Shown here one piece after another: positions 26,442 through 38,623 of a stretch of DNA of 64,000 nt; within the stretch, counting starts at the first letter, position 1, and the number at the start of each line of letters is the position of its first letter. The notes below the pieces were generated by a model. It was not told the DNA's origin. It worked only from the letters and a program-made list of their open reading frames with translations, and ran no database searches. Made by a program: the position numbers and the translations under genes. The stretch comes from Pseudomonadota bacterium (GTDB taxonomy: Bacteria > Pseudomonadota > Gammaproteobacteria > Burkholderiales > Burkholderiaceae_C), in the NCBI GenBank assembly GCA_021819435.1, contig JAKARB010000013.1, positions 1 through 64,000 on the forward strand, in the 5' to 3' direction.

Positions 26442-27464
26442 TCAGGAAGCTTTCGCGGCCACGCCGGCCACCTTCACGCCCACGGGCGTGCCCGGCGGCG
26501 CGGTGCAGCCGGTGGGGGTGTCGAGCCGGGCTTCGGTCAGGAAGCTCAGGCGGTCGCGCAGCTCCTGGCTGAACATCATCGGCTGGGTGTACTCGGGGCG
26601 GGCGCTCACGCGCGTGATGTGGGCCGTGGCGGGCTTGTCGCAGCCCGAGATCACCACGTTGACCTGGTTGCCGGGCATGAACTTCGGGCGCAGGTCATTG
26701 GGCACGAAGAAGCGCACGCGCAACGTGCCCGTGTGCAGGATCGTCATCGTGGTGCTGCCAGCGGTGGCGAACTCGCCCTGACGCACGTACAGCTCCTGGA
26801 TCACGCCGGAGACGGGCGCCGTCACCTGCTTTTGCTGCAGCAGCCATTCCACCTGCGCGACACCCGCCTGCGCGGCCGATGCCTGCGCCTTGGCCGCCGC
26901 CTGCTCATCGGTGCGGGCGCCTTCCTTGGCCGAGCGCAGCGCCGCGCGGGCTTCTTCGACCTGGGCCTCGGCCAACTGCACGTTGGTGCGGTCGTTGTCC
27001 ACCTGCGCCTCGCTGACGAAGTTCTTCTTCAGCAGCGACTCGCTCTTCTTCAGGTTGCTCTGCGCTTGGGCCAGTTGCGCCTTGGCGTAGCTCAGCTTCG
27101 CGCGCAGGCTTTCGAGTTCGGCCTGGCGGGCGCCCTTGCTCAGGTTCTTGCTCTGCGCCTCGGCCTGCTCCTTGCGGGCCTGGGCCTCGGCCAGACGAGC
27201 CTGCTCCTGCTGGGACTCCAGCATGTAGAGCACCTCGCCCGGCTTGACGACCTGGCCTTCCTTGACGCTGAGCTGCGTCATGGTGCCCGACACGGGCGAG
27301 GCCACCGAGGTGGTGTCCGCCTCGATGTAGCCAGGCAACTGCAATTCGGACTGGCCGTCGAAAACACAGCCGCTCAGGCCCAGGCCCAAGGGCAAGGCGA
27401 GCAGCGAAGCCGCCAGCACGCCAGGGCGCGTGCTGCGATGGAGGAGGGTCGACGGCAACTTCAT
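26442..27464 (-). CDS. HlyD-family periplasmic adaptor lipoprotein
   Basis: A 340-residue membrane-fusion protein. The signal ends in the lipobox LSGC (Cys33), so it is lipid-anchored. A split barrel-sandwich domain (SPVSGTMTQLSVKEGQVVKP and TAPVSGVIQELYVRQGEFA) flanks a long Ala/Gln/Lys-rich coiled coil (about residues 75-205). This resembles YhiI/YbhG adaptors that link an ABC-2 pump to an outer-membrane channel. No TolC-like gene is present in the window. The last residues VGVKVAGVAAKAS are unstructured. Confidence 0.88.
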   Translation of the reverse strand: MKLPSTLLHRSTRPGVLAASLLALPLGLGLSGCVFDGQSELQLPGYIEADTTSVASPVSGTMTQLSVKEGQVVKPGEVLYMLESQQEQARLAEAQARKEQAEAQSKNLSKGARQAELESLRAKLSYAKAQLAQAQSNLKKSESLLKKNFVSEAQVDNDRTNVQLAEAQVEEARAALRSAKEGARTDEQAAAKAQASAAQAGVAQVEWLLQQKQVTAPVSGVIQELYVRQGEFATAGSTTMTILHTGTLRVRFFVPNDLRPKFMPGNQVNVVISGCDKPATAHITRVSARPEYTQPMMFSQELRDRLSFLTEARLDTPTGCTAPPGTPVGVKVAGVAAKAS

Positions 27465-27503
27465 GTCGAAACTTTCATGTCACTCAGGTTCATGGCCGGG
27501 TCC

Positions 27504-28601
27504 TCACAGGCGGCCCAGCTCCACATACAGCGGGCGGTCGTCGATGCCGGGGCGCGGGTCGTCACCATAGCTCAACCAGAAGTGGCTGGAGATGAGTTTT
27601 TGGCGTTTGTAGCCACGCGGCACATCGACCAGCGGGTCGCCATGCGTCACGGCGGTGGCCAGCGCGTCGTACTTCTGGCCCTCGTGCGCCATCACCCAGT
27701 CGATCAAGGCCTGATAGATGGCCTTGTCGTCGCCCGCGATCAGGATGTTGTAGAGCGTCAGGTAGTTCAGCACCCCGCCCACCGGTGGCAGCTTGAAACC
27801 GCCGGCCAGGCTCACATAGAGGTTGTAGAAGGGGCGCAGCACCTTGATGGCGGGCTTGAAGCCCATGATGCGGGTCTGCTTGTAGGCCTTCTGGTTCCAC
27901 GCGGCCAGCATGCCGACGATCTGGCCACCTTTGAGTGCGAGAACGTAATCGCCAACCTTCAAGCCCGCGTAATACGGATCGCCCTTGGCCAGCTTCTCGA
28001 AGTCGTAGAGCGGGTAGCCGTTGCGGCGCGGGGCCTCGCGGTCGAAGAAGGCCTGCATGGCCGGCAGGTCGTCGTGCGTGGCGGCGCGCAAGGTCACGCC
28101 AGCCGGGATGCGCGGCTTGATCTTGCGCACAAAGATGAAGCTCGTCTCGATCGTGTGGCTCACCCAGTAGCGAAACAGCACGCCGTCCTGCGCGCGCGAA
28201 GCGGCTTCCAGCGGCGCGGTGTTGTCCTTGAGCACGATGCCATGCATCAGGTCGTCCGTGCTGCGGAACTTCTTCTGCTCGGCGAACAGCGATGAGGCGA
28301 TGCCACGGCGGCGGTAGTACGGGTCGACGCGCGTGTCGCCCGAGTAATACAGGCGGCGCTTCTTGCCGCTGATGTACATGTCGTGGCCCGAGATCACCGT
28401 CAGGCCAGCGAGCACGCCGGGGCGCTCGTCGTCATCGGCCACGGTCATGATGAACTCGTCGCCGACCACGCGCGCGCCGATGAAGAAATCCGGCAGGCGC
28501 TGGAAGCACATCTCTGCCGGGCCAGGCATGGTGATCTTCGAGACCAGGTCGTGGATCTTGGGGTTGTCGGCTTCCGTGCCGACGCGGATGGTGATGGCCA
28601 T
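27504..28601 (-). CDS. GNAT-family N-acetyltransferase-like protein (two GNAT-like halves)
   Basis: A 365-residue cytoplasmic protein. The first half is a recognisable GNAT domain with the acetyl-CoA motif A region DTRVDPYYRRRGIASSLFAEQ. The second half starts PAGVTLRAATHDDLPAMQAFF, a second GNAT-like beginning, and continues with an aromatic-rich tail (GGVLNYLTLYNILIAGDD). It lies between the GH3-type gene (28 bp away) and the exporter genes. It probably acylates a small molecule made or exported by this operon; the substrate is unknown. Confidence 0.75.
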   Translation of the reverse strand: MAITIRVGTEADNPKIHDLVSKITMPGPAEMCFQRLPDFFIGARVVGDEFIMTVADDDERPGVLAGLTVISGHDMYISGKKRRLYYSGDTRVDPYYRRRGIASSLFAEQKKFRSTDDLMHGIVLKDNTAPLEAASRAQDGVLFRYWVSHTIETSFIFVRKIKPRIPAGVTLRAATHDDLPAMQAFFDREAPRRNGYPLYDFEKLAKGDPYYAGLKVGDYVLALKGGQIVGMLAAWNQKAYKQTRIMGFKPAIKVLRPFYNLYVSLAGGFKLPPVGGVLNYLTLYNILIAGDDKAIYQALIDWVMAHEGQKYDALATAVTHGDPLVDVPRGYKRQKLISSHFWLSYGDDPRPGIDDRPLYVELGRL

Positions 28602-28629
28602 GGTGCTGCTTGGTTTCTCGGAAGGGTCT

Positions 28630-30264
28630 TCAGGCGTCCAGCGATTCGCGCAGCATCGCGGGCACCGAGCCGCGCCAGTGGCGCAGCGGTTCGATCTTGA
28701 TGTTGCCCTCGATCATGCCGCGTTCGCGGCACTGATCCATGTAGATCTGGCGCATGTGGGGCAGCGCAACGCAGGCAGCGTGCTGAAGTTGGCCCAATTC
28801 GCGGGCGAGCTTGTAGTGGAAGTTGGCCTGCAAGGCCTGCTCGACCTGACCGGCCAGGTCGGTCTGGATGGCTTCGAGCTCATGGGCAGGCTTGCCCTCG
28901 TCGCATTCCACCAGCAGCACGTAGCCCGGCGTGCGGCCACGCGCCTCGTCCAGGGCCAGCAGCGTCACCGGTAGGGCGCCGGAAAGCTGCAAGCCATCCT
29001 GCACGGCCTGCGCGGTGGTGGCGCTGGTCTTCTCACCGACCAGGTCGACACCGTCGTTGCGGCCCAGGAAGGTCAGGCAAGGCACCTGGCCCAGGCGACC
29101 GTCCACGCGCAGCACATCGCTCATCTGGTAGCGCGCGAAGCCGCTGCCTGTGGTCAGCACGGGGATGACCTCCTGGCCATCGCGCAACTGCCATGCCGCG
29201 TGGCACTTGCCATCGTTGGCGTCGACGAACTCGTAGAAATGGCTCAGGTAAGACAGCGGGTAGCGGCCTTGGAAGGGGAAGGTGACCACGCCCTCGGTGG
29301 CCCACAGGCCCTTGCCCTGGAAGTTCGCATGCGGCAGGAAGCCGTGCAGCTTGCGCGCCCACGGCGTGGCCGCTGCCGTGTCCCAGGCGCTGACCACGGC
29401 CAGGCTCGGCCACAGCGCCTTGAAGAAGGCCGGCTCCAATTGCCCGTTCCAGCCGCGCAGCAGGCTGGCCGCTCTCGAAGAACGGGGGCAGGGCACGCCC
29501 GCCATCGAGGCGGTGCGCCGGCCCCAATTGCCTTGCGCCAAGGCATCGGCCAGCTCTTCGCGCCAGCGCGCCATCTGCTCCAGCAGGCCCAGCCCGAAGG
29601 TCGGGCTCCACACCGAGATGAAGCCCAGCGCGTCGTCGGCCGCCAGGTAGGCGATGGTGGCGAACAGCGAGTCGTCGGACGAGTGCGCCAGCGCGATTTC
29701 CTGCGGCGCGGCCTGCGTCAGGTAGGCCAGCAGGCGCTTGCCGAACGACAGCATCTTCATGTCGTCGTTGATGTCGCCGGCGGTCTGGCTGCGCATCTCG
29801 GTCGGGATCCACGACAGCGACCAGTAATGCGTGCCGCGCCCTTGCTGCGGGAACTGGCGGTACAGGTCGCCCACCCAGGCCGTGATGACCTGGTCGAGCT
29901 CGTCGAGGAACATCTTCGTGTACGGGACCCACTTCACCGCCGAGGTCGAACCGCTGGTCGGCTGATAGCGCATCACCGGCGAGTCGATCAGCAGCGACTG
30001 CTTGCTCGCGCGCTGCTGCGCGATCACTTCAGCGTGATCGTGGTAGTTGCTCAATGGCAACTGACGCGAGAACTCCTCCCACGACCAGTCGGCTCGGATG
30101 CCTCGGCGCTGGCCCTCGGGCGAACGTGCCACGGCGGACAACCAACGACTCAGCCGGGCGCGCTGGACCGATTCCAGTTCACCCAGGTGCCGTTCGAAAC
30201 GCTGGCGCCCTGGGGCGACCAGCAGGCGGAGGAGGTGGTGTCCGAGGGTGGTGCCGGCCCCCAT
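28630..30264 (-). CDS. GH3-family acyl-adenylating amide synthetase
   Basis: A 544-residue protein of the GH3 (auxin/jasmonate-amido synthetase) branch of the adenylating superfamily. The ATP-binding loop is YQPTSGSTSAVKWVPYT; the second conserved segment GLWATEGVVTFPFQG and then SLYLSHFYEF-like LSYLSHFYEFV are typical, with a C-terminal lid from LGRNDGVDLVGEK. Plant GH3 enzymes join carboxylates to amino acids; bacterial members are little characterised. Its start overlaps the stop of the upstream gene (TGATG), indicating coupling. Context with two acyltransferase-like genes and an exporter suggests it makes an amide conjugate that is exported. Confidence 0.82.
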   Translation of the reverse strand: MGAGTTLGHHLLRLLVAPGRQRFERHLGELESVQRARLSRWLSAVARSPEGQRRGIRADWSWEEFSRQLPLSNYHDHAEVIAQQRASKQSLLIDSPVMRYQPTSGSTSAVKWVPYTKMFLDELDQVITAWVGDLYRQFPQQGRGTHYWSLSWIPTEMRSQTAGDINDDMKMLSFGKRLLAYLTQAAPQEIALAHSSDDSLFATIAYLAADDALGFISVWSPTFGLGLLEQMARWREELADALAQGNWGRRTASMAGVPCPRSSRAASLLRGWNGQLEPAFFKALWPSLAVVSAWDTAAATPWARKLHGFLPHANFQGKGLWATEGVVTFPFQGRYPLSYLSHFYEFVDANDGKCHAAWQLRDGQEVIPVLTTGSGFARYQMSDVLRVDGRLGQVPCLTFLGRNDGVDLVGEKTSATTAQAVQDGLQLSGALPVTLLALDEARGRTPGYVLLVECDEGKPAHELEAIQTDLAGQVEQALQANFHYKLARELGQLQHAACVALPHMRQIYMDQCRERGMIEGNIKIEPLRHWRGSVPAMLRESLDA

Positions 30265-31157
30265 CAGGAGGCCTTGGGACGCCCAAAGGCGTCCTGGGCG
30301 TCCTGGGCACTGCCGTCATCCCAGGTGTTGGCCGATTCGCGGCGGCTCGTAGTGGGCTTGACGTCCAGCTCCTGGCCCGGGCGGCTGTGCGTGCCCAGGA
30401 TGTGCTTCTTGACCCACTTCCAGGGCACGTCCACGATGGAGCGGAACAGGCTCTCGTAATCGCAGGCGGCCAGGCAGGGCACCTCGTGGCCCTGGCGCCA
30501 GCCGGGGTTGACCTTCTCGAAGAAGGCGATGTGCTTGTTGGCGGCCTTCAGCTCGGGCGTGATGCCGGCCACGTCGCCCTTGAGGCGCACGTAGTCGTTG
30601 CCGAAGTCCAGCACCATGTTCTCGCGGTCGAAGGCCTCGGGGAACAGGGCGTCGCAATACGCTTCGGTGATGCGGCGATAGCGATCGTCCATGCCCGGGC
30701 GATTGCCGCCGACCTTCGGGTAGTAGTTGTAGAAGTTGTTCGTCATCAACAGGTAGGTCTTGTAGCCCTTGGAGATGAGGAACCAGTAGAACGGCACGAA
30801 GGGGCGCTTGATGCGCTCGATGATCAGTCGGCGGTAGAAGGTGTTGGCCAGGGCGTTGTTGCCCCAGTAAGCCGGCTCGATGATGGTGTCGCCGCTGAAG
30901 ATGCCGCGCACGCGCTTGCCGTCGACCTTGATGTCGAAGAAGGTCTGGGTCGAGAAGCCCACCACCTTGTCGTCGGACTTGCGGGTGACCAGGATCACGC
31001 CGGACTTCTTGCTCAGGTCGTTGAGGAAGATGTCGAGCGAGGTGTTTTCATAGAACGACGAATACAGCTCGTACATCTGCTTGATGTGCGTGACCGTGAC
31101 CGCCTGGATCGGACGGAAGAAGGTGCTGACTTTTTCTTTCCTGGCCGTGGATGACAT
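30264..31157 (-). CDS. GNAT-fold acyltransferase-like protein
   Basis: A 297-residue protein with an N-terminal GNAT-like part: GVILVTRKSDDKVVGFSTQT followed by GIFSGDTIIEPAYWGNNAL, where strand 4 and the CoA-binding bulge would be. The remainder is rich in aromatic and basic residues (PFVPFYWFLISKGYKTYLL, YDRYRRITEAY-like segments). It is the first gene of the six-gene operon and is coupled to the GH3-type gene. It is weakly similar in layout to N-acyl amino-acid synthases, but this is not secure. The C-terminal 35 residues are low complexity. Confidence 0.65.
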   Translation of the reverse strand: MSSTARKEKVSTFFRPIQAVTVTHIKQMYELYSSFYENTSLDIFLNDLSKKSGVILVTRKSDDKVVGFSTQTFFDIKVDGKRVRGIFSGDTIIEPAYWGNNALANTFYRRLIIERIKRPFVPFYWFLISKGYKTYLLMTNNFYNYYPKVGGNRPGMDDRYRRITEAYCDALFPEAFDRENMVLDFGNDYVRLKGDVAGITPELKAANKHIAFFEKVNPGWRQGHEVPCLAACDYESLFRSIVDVPWKWVKKHILGTHSRPGQELDVKPTTSRRESANTWDDGSAQDAQDAFGRPKAS

Positions 31158-31238
31158 GCTGGGGCTCCATTGAAGCGCTTGGCTTCCGCGGTCGCTCGCC
31201 TGGCCGGTGGGCGGGGCGTCGACTGTGACTGCCGTTTT

Positions 31239-31259
31239 GTTACGCGTTCGTTACGCGTT
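31239..31259. promoter_or_regulatory. Tandem 10-bp direct repeats upstream of the GH3/exporter operon
   Basis: GTTACGCGTT occurs at 31239-31248 and again at 31250-31259, an 11-bp period, placing two palindromic ACGCGT cores on the same helix face. They lie 82-102 bp upstream of the first operon gene. They could bind a regulator of that operon. The atp promoter is 300 bp away on the other strand. The remaining bases of 31158-31559 show no gene. Confidence 0.45.
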
Positions 31260-31559
31260 GACGTTGAGGTGAGGATGCGCTTCCCCCTTTTGGGCGCCTA
31301 TCGGGCTTGCCCTCGGTGAGCACTTATATGAGGGGTGTGCAACGTCAAGGATTAGTAAGAAGGGGTGGCTCTTCCATCTGAGGGTTTTGGAGGGGTGGGG
31401 TCAAAAGGCGTGCTTTGGCGCGTTTTGTGTCGATGCCCAAATGCCCGACTGTTTGAATCGGGTCACCGAAGGGCTGCCGATGGGTCGCTCAAGGCCCCCT
31501 CGTTGCCCCTTGCCATGCGCGCGCGACCCCCTGTTTGCGCCTGATCACGCACGGGGGGC

Positions 31560-31588
31560 TTGGTCTGCCTTCCAGTCCTGCGTATAAT
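31560..31588 (+). promoter_or_regulatory. Sigma-70-type promoter of the atp operon
   Basis: TTGGTC (31560-31565) and a perfect TATAAT (31583-31588) are separated by 17 bp, about 40 bp before the atpI start. Confidence 0.7.
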
Positions 31589-31630
31589 CTTTAGGTTTTG
31601 CCGACGCCGTGGTGGCGTTTGAATCCGGTG

Positions 31631-32185
31631 ATGTCAATGAGTGGTTCCCGCACGGGGTCGTCTGGTGGCTCGGGCTCGATGAAGAGCAAGCAGAGCGAAG
31701 CCAGGCAGATGCCGAAGGGGCAGCCCTTCGAGGACAGCGACCTGGACGAAGACGCCCTGCCGCCGATCAGCCCGCTGACGCGAGAAGAGGCGCAAGCCCT
31801 GCTCGAGCGGCAACCCTCCTTCACTGTCTGGCAGGCCTTGGCCTCGCAAGCGGTGGTCGGGTTGCTTGTCGCGCTGATCTGGGGGGCGCTGGCCGCAAGT
31901 CAGGCTGCTTTCCTCTCCGCTCTTTATGGCGGTGTGGTCGTGGTCGTGCCGAATGCGCTGATGGCGCGCGGCGTCTTCGGTCGGCGAGCGGGGCGCAGTG
32001 TCGGGGGTCTGCTCGTGTGGGAGATCCTCAAGCTGTGCCTGTCCGGGGCCTTGCTGGTCCTGGCGCCGGTGGTGCTGCGCCCGATCGACTGGGCGGCGCT
32101 GCTGGTCACCATGGTGCTGTGCCTGAAATCGATTGCCGTGGCGCTGTTCATCCAACAGCGTCGCACCAGGAATAGAAACGTTTGA
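31631..32185 (+). CDS. atpI: ATP synthase subunit I
   Basis: A 184-residue membrane protein at the head of the ATP synthase operon. In other bacteria AtpI helps assemble the c-ring. Four hydrophobic helices follow a polar N-terminal region of about 60 residues: [60 protein letters not shown] and [16 protein letters not shown]. The start is uncertain; ATG 31631 is used, and TTG 31598 or ATG 31637 and 31679 are possible. The end overlaps the region just before atpB. Confidence 0.85.
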   Translation: MSMSGSRTGSSGGSGSMKSKQSEARQMPKGQPFEDSDLDEDALPPISPLTREEAQALLERQPSFTVWQALASQAVVGLLVALIWGALAASQAAFLSALYGGVVVVVPNALMARGVFGRRAGRSVGGLLVWEILKLCLSGALLVLAPVVLRPIDWAALLVTMVLCLKSIAVALFIQQRRTRNRNV

Positions 32186-32196
32186 TGAGATCGCCC

Positions 32197-33407
<1,211 letters not shown>

Positions 33408-33456
33408 TCGGTCTTTCTCGACTGAACATCCCCATTAACCGAGAAAGGTCCGAGCC

Positions 33457-33927
33457 GTGAATCTGAACGCAACGCTGTTCGCGCAGATCGTGGTCTTCGG
33501 GATCCTCTGGTGGTTCACGATGAAGTTCGTGTGGCCGCCGATCACGAAGGCGCTCGACGAGCGCGCAAGCAAGATCGCCGACGGTCTGGCTGCCGCCGAC
33601 AAGGCCAAGCTGGAACTGGCGAACGCCAACAAGAGCGTCCAGGCTCAGCTCGCCCAATCCCGTGACGAAATCGCTCAACGACTGGCTGACGCTGAAAAGC
33701 GTGCCGCAGCCATCGTTGACGAGGCCAAGAAGCGTGCTTCCGACGAAGCCGCCAAGATCGTCGCCGACGCCAAGTCGGAAGCCGATCAATTGGCCATCCA
33801 GGCCCGTGAAGCCCTGCGCGAGCAGGTCGCCGGTCTGGCCGTCAAGGGTGCCGAGCAGATCCTTCGCCGCGAGGTTTCGGCCCAGGTCCACGCTGACCTG
33901 CTGAGCCGCCTGAAGTCGGAGCTGTGA
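33457..33927 (+). CDS. atpF: ATP synthase F0 subunit b
   Basis: A 156-residue peripheral-stalk subunit: one N-terminal membrane helix ([20 protein letters not shown]) and a long charged coiled coil rich in Ala, Lys and Glu. It has a GTG start at 33457, preceded by GAGAAAGG. Length matches E. coli b (156). It ends 2 bp before atpH. Confidence 0.96.
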   Translation: MNLNATLFAQIVVFGILWWFTMKFVWPPITKALDERASKIADGLAAADKAKLELANANKSVQAQLAQSRDEIAQRLADAEKRAAAIVDEAKKRASDEAAKIVADAKSEADQLAIQAREALREQVAGLAVKGAEQILRREVSAQVHADLLSRLKSEL

Positions 33928-33929
33928 TC

Positions 33930-34463
33930 ATGGCCGAGCTTGCCACCATCGCCCGTCCTTACGCCGAAGCGCTGTTCAAGGCCACGCCCGAAGCGGAGCA
34001 ATCCGCCTGGGTGGCGCAAGTCGCCGCCCTGGGCCAGGTCGCCAACGACGCCCAACTGCAGGGCTTCGCCAGCAACCCCCGTGTCACGCAAGAGCAAGTC
34101 TTCGGCGTCGTCACCGAGGCTGCCAAGGTGGCTCTCGCGCCGGTCGTGGCCAACTTCTTGCGTACCGTTCTGGAAAACGGTCGTCTGGCGGCCTTGCCGC
34201 TGATGGCCGAGCAGTTCCAATCCCTCGTGCAAGCCCGTCAGGGCGTGTCCGAAGCCCGCATCGTGAGCGCCTTCCCGGTGTCCGACTCGCAAGTCGCCGA
34301 CATCCTGGTGCCGCTTGAGAAGCGCTTCGGCCGCAAGCTGACAGCCAAGGTCGACGTTGACCCTGAGCTGATCGGTGGCGTGCGAGTGGTGGTCGGCGAC
34401 GAGGTGCTCGACACCTCCGTCAAGGCCCGCCTGGAACGCATGAAGTCGGCCCTGCTGGCCTGA
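33930..34463 (+). CDS. atpH: ATP synthase F1 subunit delta
   Basis: A 177-residue stator subunit capping the F1 head. The family N-terminus ATIARPYAEALFKATPE and the C-terminal signature GGVRVVVGDEVLDTSVKARL are clear. ATG 33930 lies 2 bp after the atpF stop. Confidence 0.96.
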   Translation: MAELATIARPYAEALFKATPEAEQSAWVAQVAALGQVANDAQLQGFASNPRVTQEQVFGVVTEAAKVALAPVVANFLRTVLENGRLAALPLMAEQFQSLVQARQGVSEARIVSAFPVSDSQVADILVPLEKRFGRKLTAKVDVDPELIGGVRVVVGDEVLDTSVKARLERMKSALLA

Positions 34464-34512
34464 TGGCCTGATCCGGAGCCAGACCTCAACCTAGAACAGT
34501 CGCCTACACCCC

Positions 34513-34532
34513 CCGGTGGCTTCGGCCGCCGG
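34513..34532 (+). other. UUCG-tetraloop hairpin between atpH and atpA
   Basis: CCGGTGGC, loop TTCG, then GCCGCCGG form an 8-bp stem (one G-T pair) in the 125-bp spacer. There is no T-run, so it is probably not a terminator. Such stable hairpins can protect or punctuate polycistronic mRNA and could adjust atpA expression relative to the upstream F0 genes. Confidence 0.55.
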
Positions 34533-34588
34533 ACGTTGTCAACGAGGTTTGCCTTTGAGCAGCCCTTGACCAGACTGGGAGCAAAGCA

Positions 34589-36142
34589 ATGCAACTGAAT
34601 CCCGCAGAAATTTCCGAACTGATCAAGAGCCGCATCGAAGGTCTCGGCGCGGCTGCCGACATTCGCAACCAAGGCACCGTGATCTCCGTGACCGACGGCA
34701 TCGTCCGCGTCCACGGCCTGTCCGACGCCATGCAAGGCGAAATGTTGGAATTCCCCGCCAACGCCGCAGGTGTGCCCACCTTCGGCCTGGCACTGAACCT
34801 GGAACGCGACTCCGTCGGCGCCGTGATCCTGGGTGAGTACGAGCACATCTCCGAAGGCGACACCGTGAAGTGCACGGGCCGCATCCTGGAAGTGCCCGTC
34901 GGCCCGGAACTGGTCGGCCGCGTGGTCAACGCCCTGGGTCAGCCCATCGACGGCAAGGGCCCGATCAACGCCAAGCTGTCTTCTCCGATCGAGAAGATCG
35001 CCCCCGGCGTGATCGCCCGTGAATCCGTTTCGCAACCGCTGCAGACCGGCATCAAGTCCATCGACTCGATGGTGCCGATCGGCCGTGGCCAGCGCGAGCT
35101 GATCATCGGTGACCGCCAGACTGGCAAGACCGCTGTCGCCATCGACGCGATCATCAACCAGAAGGGCCAAGGCGTCACGTGTATCTACGTCGCCATCGGC
35201 CAGAAGGCTTCGTCGATCAAGAACGTCGTGCGCGCCCTGGAACAAGCCGGCGCCATGGAGTACACCATCGTCGTCGCCGCTTCGGCCTCTGACTCGGCTG
35301 CCATGCAGTTCGTGTCGGCCTACTCCGGCTGCGCCATGGGCGAGTACTTCCGCGACCGCGGCCAAGACGCCCTGATCGTGTACGACGACCTGTCCAAGCA
35401 GGCCGTGGCCTACCGCCAAGTGTCGCTGCTGCTGCGCCGTCCTCCCGGACGCGAAGCTTTCCCTGGCGACGTGTTCTACATCCACTCGCGCCTGCTCGAA
35501 CGCGCCGCCCGCGTGAACGCCGACTACGTCGAAGCCTTCACCAACGGCGAAGTGAAGGGCAAGACCGGTTCGCTGACCGCCCTGCCCATCATTGAAACGC
35601 AAGCTGGCGACGTGTCCGCTTTCGTTCCGACCAACGTGATCTCGATCACCGACGGTCAGATCTTCCTGGAAACCAACCTGTTCAACGCTGGCATCCGCCC
35701 CGCCATCAATGCCGGTATCTCGGTGTCGCGCGTCGGTGGTGCGGCTCAGACCAAGGTCATCAAGGGCCTGTCCGGCGGCATCCGTACCGACCTGGCTCAG
35801 TACCGTGAACTGGCTGCTTTCGCGCAGTTCGCCTCTGACCTGGACGCCGCCACCCGCAAGCAGCTCGACCGCGGTGCCCGCGTGACCGAACTGCTCAAGC
35901 AGGCTCAGTACCAGCCCCTGTCGGTCTCGCTGATGGCAGCCACGCTGTTCGCCGTCAACAAGGGCTACATGGACGACATCGAGGTCAAGAAGGTCCTGGC
36001 CTTCGAAGCCGGTCTGCACCAGTTCCTCAAGACCAGCCACTCGGCCCTGCTCGCCAAGGTCGAGCAAACCAAGGCGCTGGACAAGGACGCTGAAGCTGAA
36101 CTGCAATCGGCCGTCGTCGCGTTCAAGAAGACCTTCGCCTGA
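34589..36142 (+). CDS. atpA: ATP synthase F1 subunit alpha
   Basis: A 517-residue non-catalytic nucleotide-binding subunit of F1. The P-loop is GDRQTGKTA; the family signature [14 protein letters not shown] is present. Length is normal (E. coli 513). It is preceded by GGGAG and by the hairpin at 34513-34532. Confidence 0.98.
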   Translation: MQLNPAEISELIKSRIEGLGAAADIRNQGTVISVTDGIVRVHGLSDAMQGEMLEFPANAAGVPTFGLALNLERDSVGAVILGEYEHISEGDTVKCTGRILEVPVGPELVGRVVNALGQPIDGKGPINAKLSSPIEKIAPGVIARESVSQPLQTGIKSIDSMVPIGRGQRELIIGDRQTGKTAVAIDAIINQKGQGVTCIYVAIGQKASSIKNVVRALEQAGAMEYTIVVAASASDSAAMQFVSAYSGCAMGEYFRDRGQDALIVYDDLSKQAVAYRQVSLLLRRPPGREAFPGDVFYIHSRLLERAARVNADYVEAFTNGEVKGKTGSLTALPIIETQAGDVSAFVPTNVISITDGQIFLETNLFNAGIRPAINAGISVSRVGGAAQTKVIKGLSGGIRTDLAQYRELAAFAQFASDLDAATRKQLDRGARVTELLKQAQYQPLSVSLMAATLFAVNKGYMDDIEVKKVLAFEAGLHQFLKTSHSALLAKVEQTKALDKDAEAELQSAVVAFKKTFA

Positions 36143-36245
36143 CCATGACTGCCCCTCGCGTCATCACCCAACACGGCTTCACGGTTGTGGGCGGTGTTGA
36201 CGCGTCCCGGTGCCAGCCGGGGGGCTCTTTTTAAAGGAGTGAATC

Positions 36246-37112
36246 ATGGCAGCAGGCAAGGAAATTCGCGGCAAGATCAAGAGCGTCGAGAACACCAAGA
36301 AGATCACCAAGGCCATGGAAATGGTCGCGGCTTCGAAGATGCGCAAGGCCCAGGATCGCATGCGTGCGGCCCGTCCTTACGCTGACAAGGTGCGCAACAT
36401 CACGGCGAACCTGGCCAAGGCCAATCCCGACTACGTCCACCCCTTCATGGTCGCCGGCAACGGTGGCAAGAAGGTGGGCTTCATCGTGGTGAGCACGGAC
36501 AAGGGTCTGTGCGGTGGCCTCAACACCAACGTGCTGCGCGCCGTGACCAACAAGCTCAAGGAGCTCGACGGTCAAGGCATCAAGGCCGACGTGGTGACCA
36601 TCGGCAACAAGTCGACCGGTTTCTTCAACCGCATCGGCGCCAACGTGGTCGCGCAAGTGGTGGGTCTGGGTGACACCCCGCACCTCGAAAAGCTGATCGG
36701 CCCCGTCAAGGTGCTGCTCGATGCCTACACCGCAGGCGAGCTCAGCGCCGTCTACCTGTGCTTCACGCGCTTCATCAACACGATGAAGCAGGAGCCGGTG
36801 GTCGAGCAGCTGCTGCCCCTGTCGGCCGACGAGTTCGCTGGTGAAACCACGCACGCGTGGGAATACATCTACGAGCCCGACGCCAAGGTGGTGATCGACG
36901 ACCTGATGGTGCGTTATGTCGAAGCGCTGGTCTACCAGTCCGTGGCCGAGAACATGGCGTCCGAGCAATCGGCGCGCATGGTGGCCATGAAGGCCGCCAC
37001 CGACAACGCAGGCAACGTGATCAAGGAACTGAAGCTGGTCTACAACAAGACCCGCCAGGCCGCGATCACGAAGGAAATCTCCGAGATCGTTGGCGGCGCT
37101 GCCGCGGTCTGA
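36246..37112 (+). CDS. atpG: ATP synthase F1 subunit gamma
   Basis: A 288-residue central-stalk rotor subunit. The N-terminal helix [20 protein letters not shown] and the C-terminal [17 protein letters not shown] are the two family hallmarks. A strong ribosome site AAAGGAG lies 6 nt before the ATG. Confidence 0.97.
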   Translation: MAAGKEIRGKIKSVENTKKITKAMEMVAASKMRKAQDRMRAARPYADKVRNITANLAKANPDYVHPFMVAGNGGKKVGFIVVSTDKGLCGGLNTNVLRAVTNKLKELDGQGIKADVVTIGNKSTGFFNRIGANVVAQVVGLGDTPHLEKLIGPVKVLLDAYTAGELSAVYLCFTRFINTMKQEPVVEQLLPLSADEFAGETTHAWEYIYEPDAKVVIDDLMVRYVEALVYQSVAENMASEQSARMVAMKAATDNAGNVIKELKLVYNKTRQAAITKEISEIVGGAAAV

Positions 37113-37124
37113 TCTGAATATTGA

Positions 37125-38561
<1,437 letters not shown>

Positions 38562-38623
38562 GCGGCACGCGCGGCGGCCGGTGCGAACCGGTCGCTGTGT
38601 GGTCGCTCTGACGAAAGAGCACC

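Noticed and set aside
26442-27464. HlyD-like gene as the missing type I secretion partner of the RTX protein
   Set aside because: It is a lipoprotein adaptor of the YhiI/YbhG type inside an ABC-2 exporter operon, 7 kb away and on the other strand; that ABC pump lacks the fused architecture of RTX exporters.
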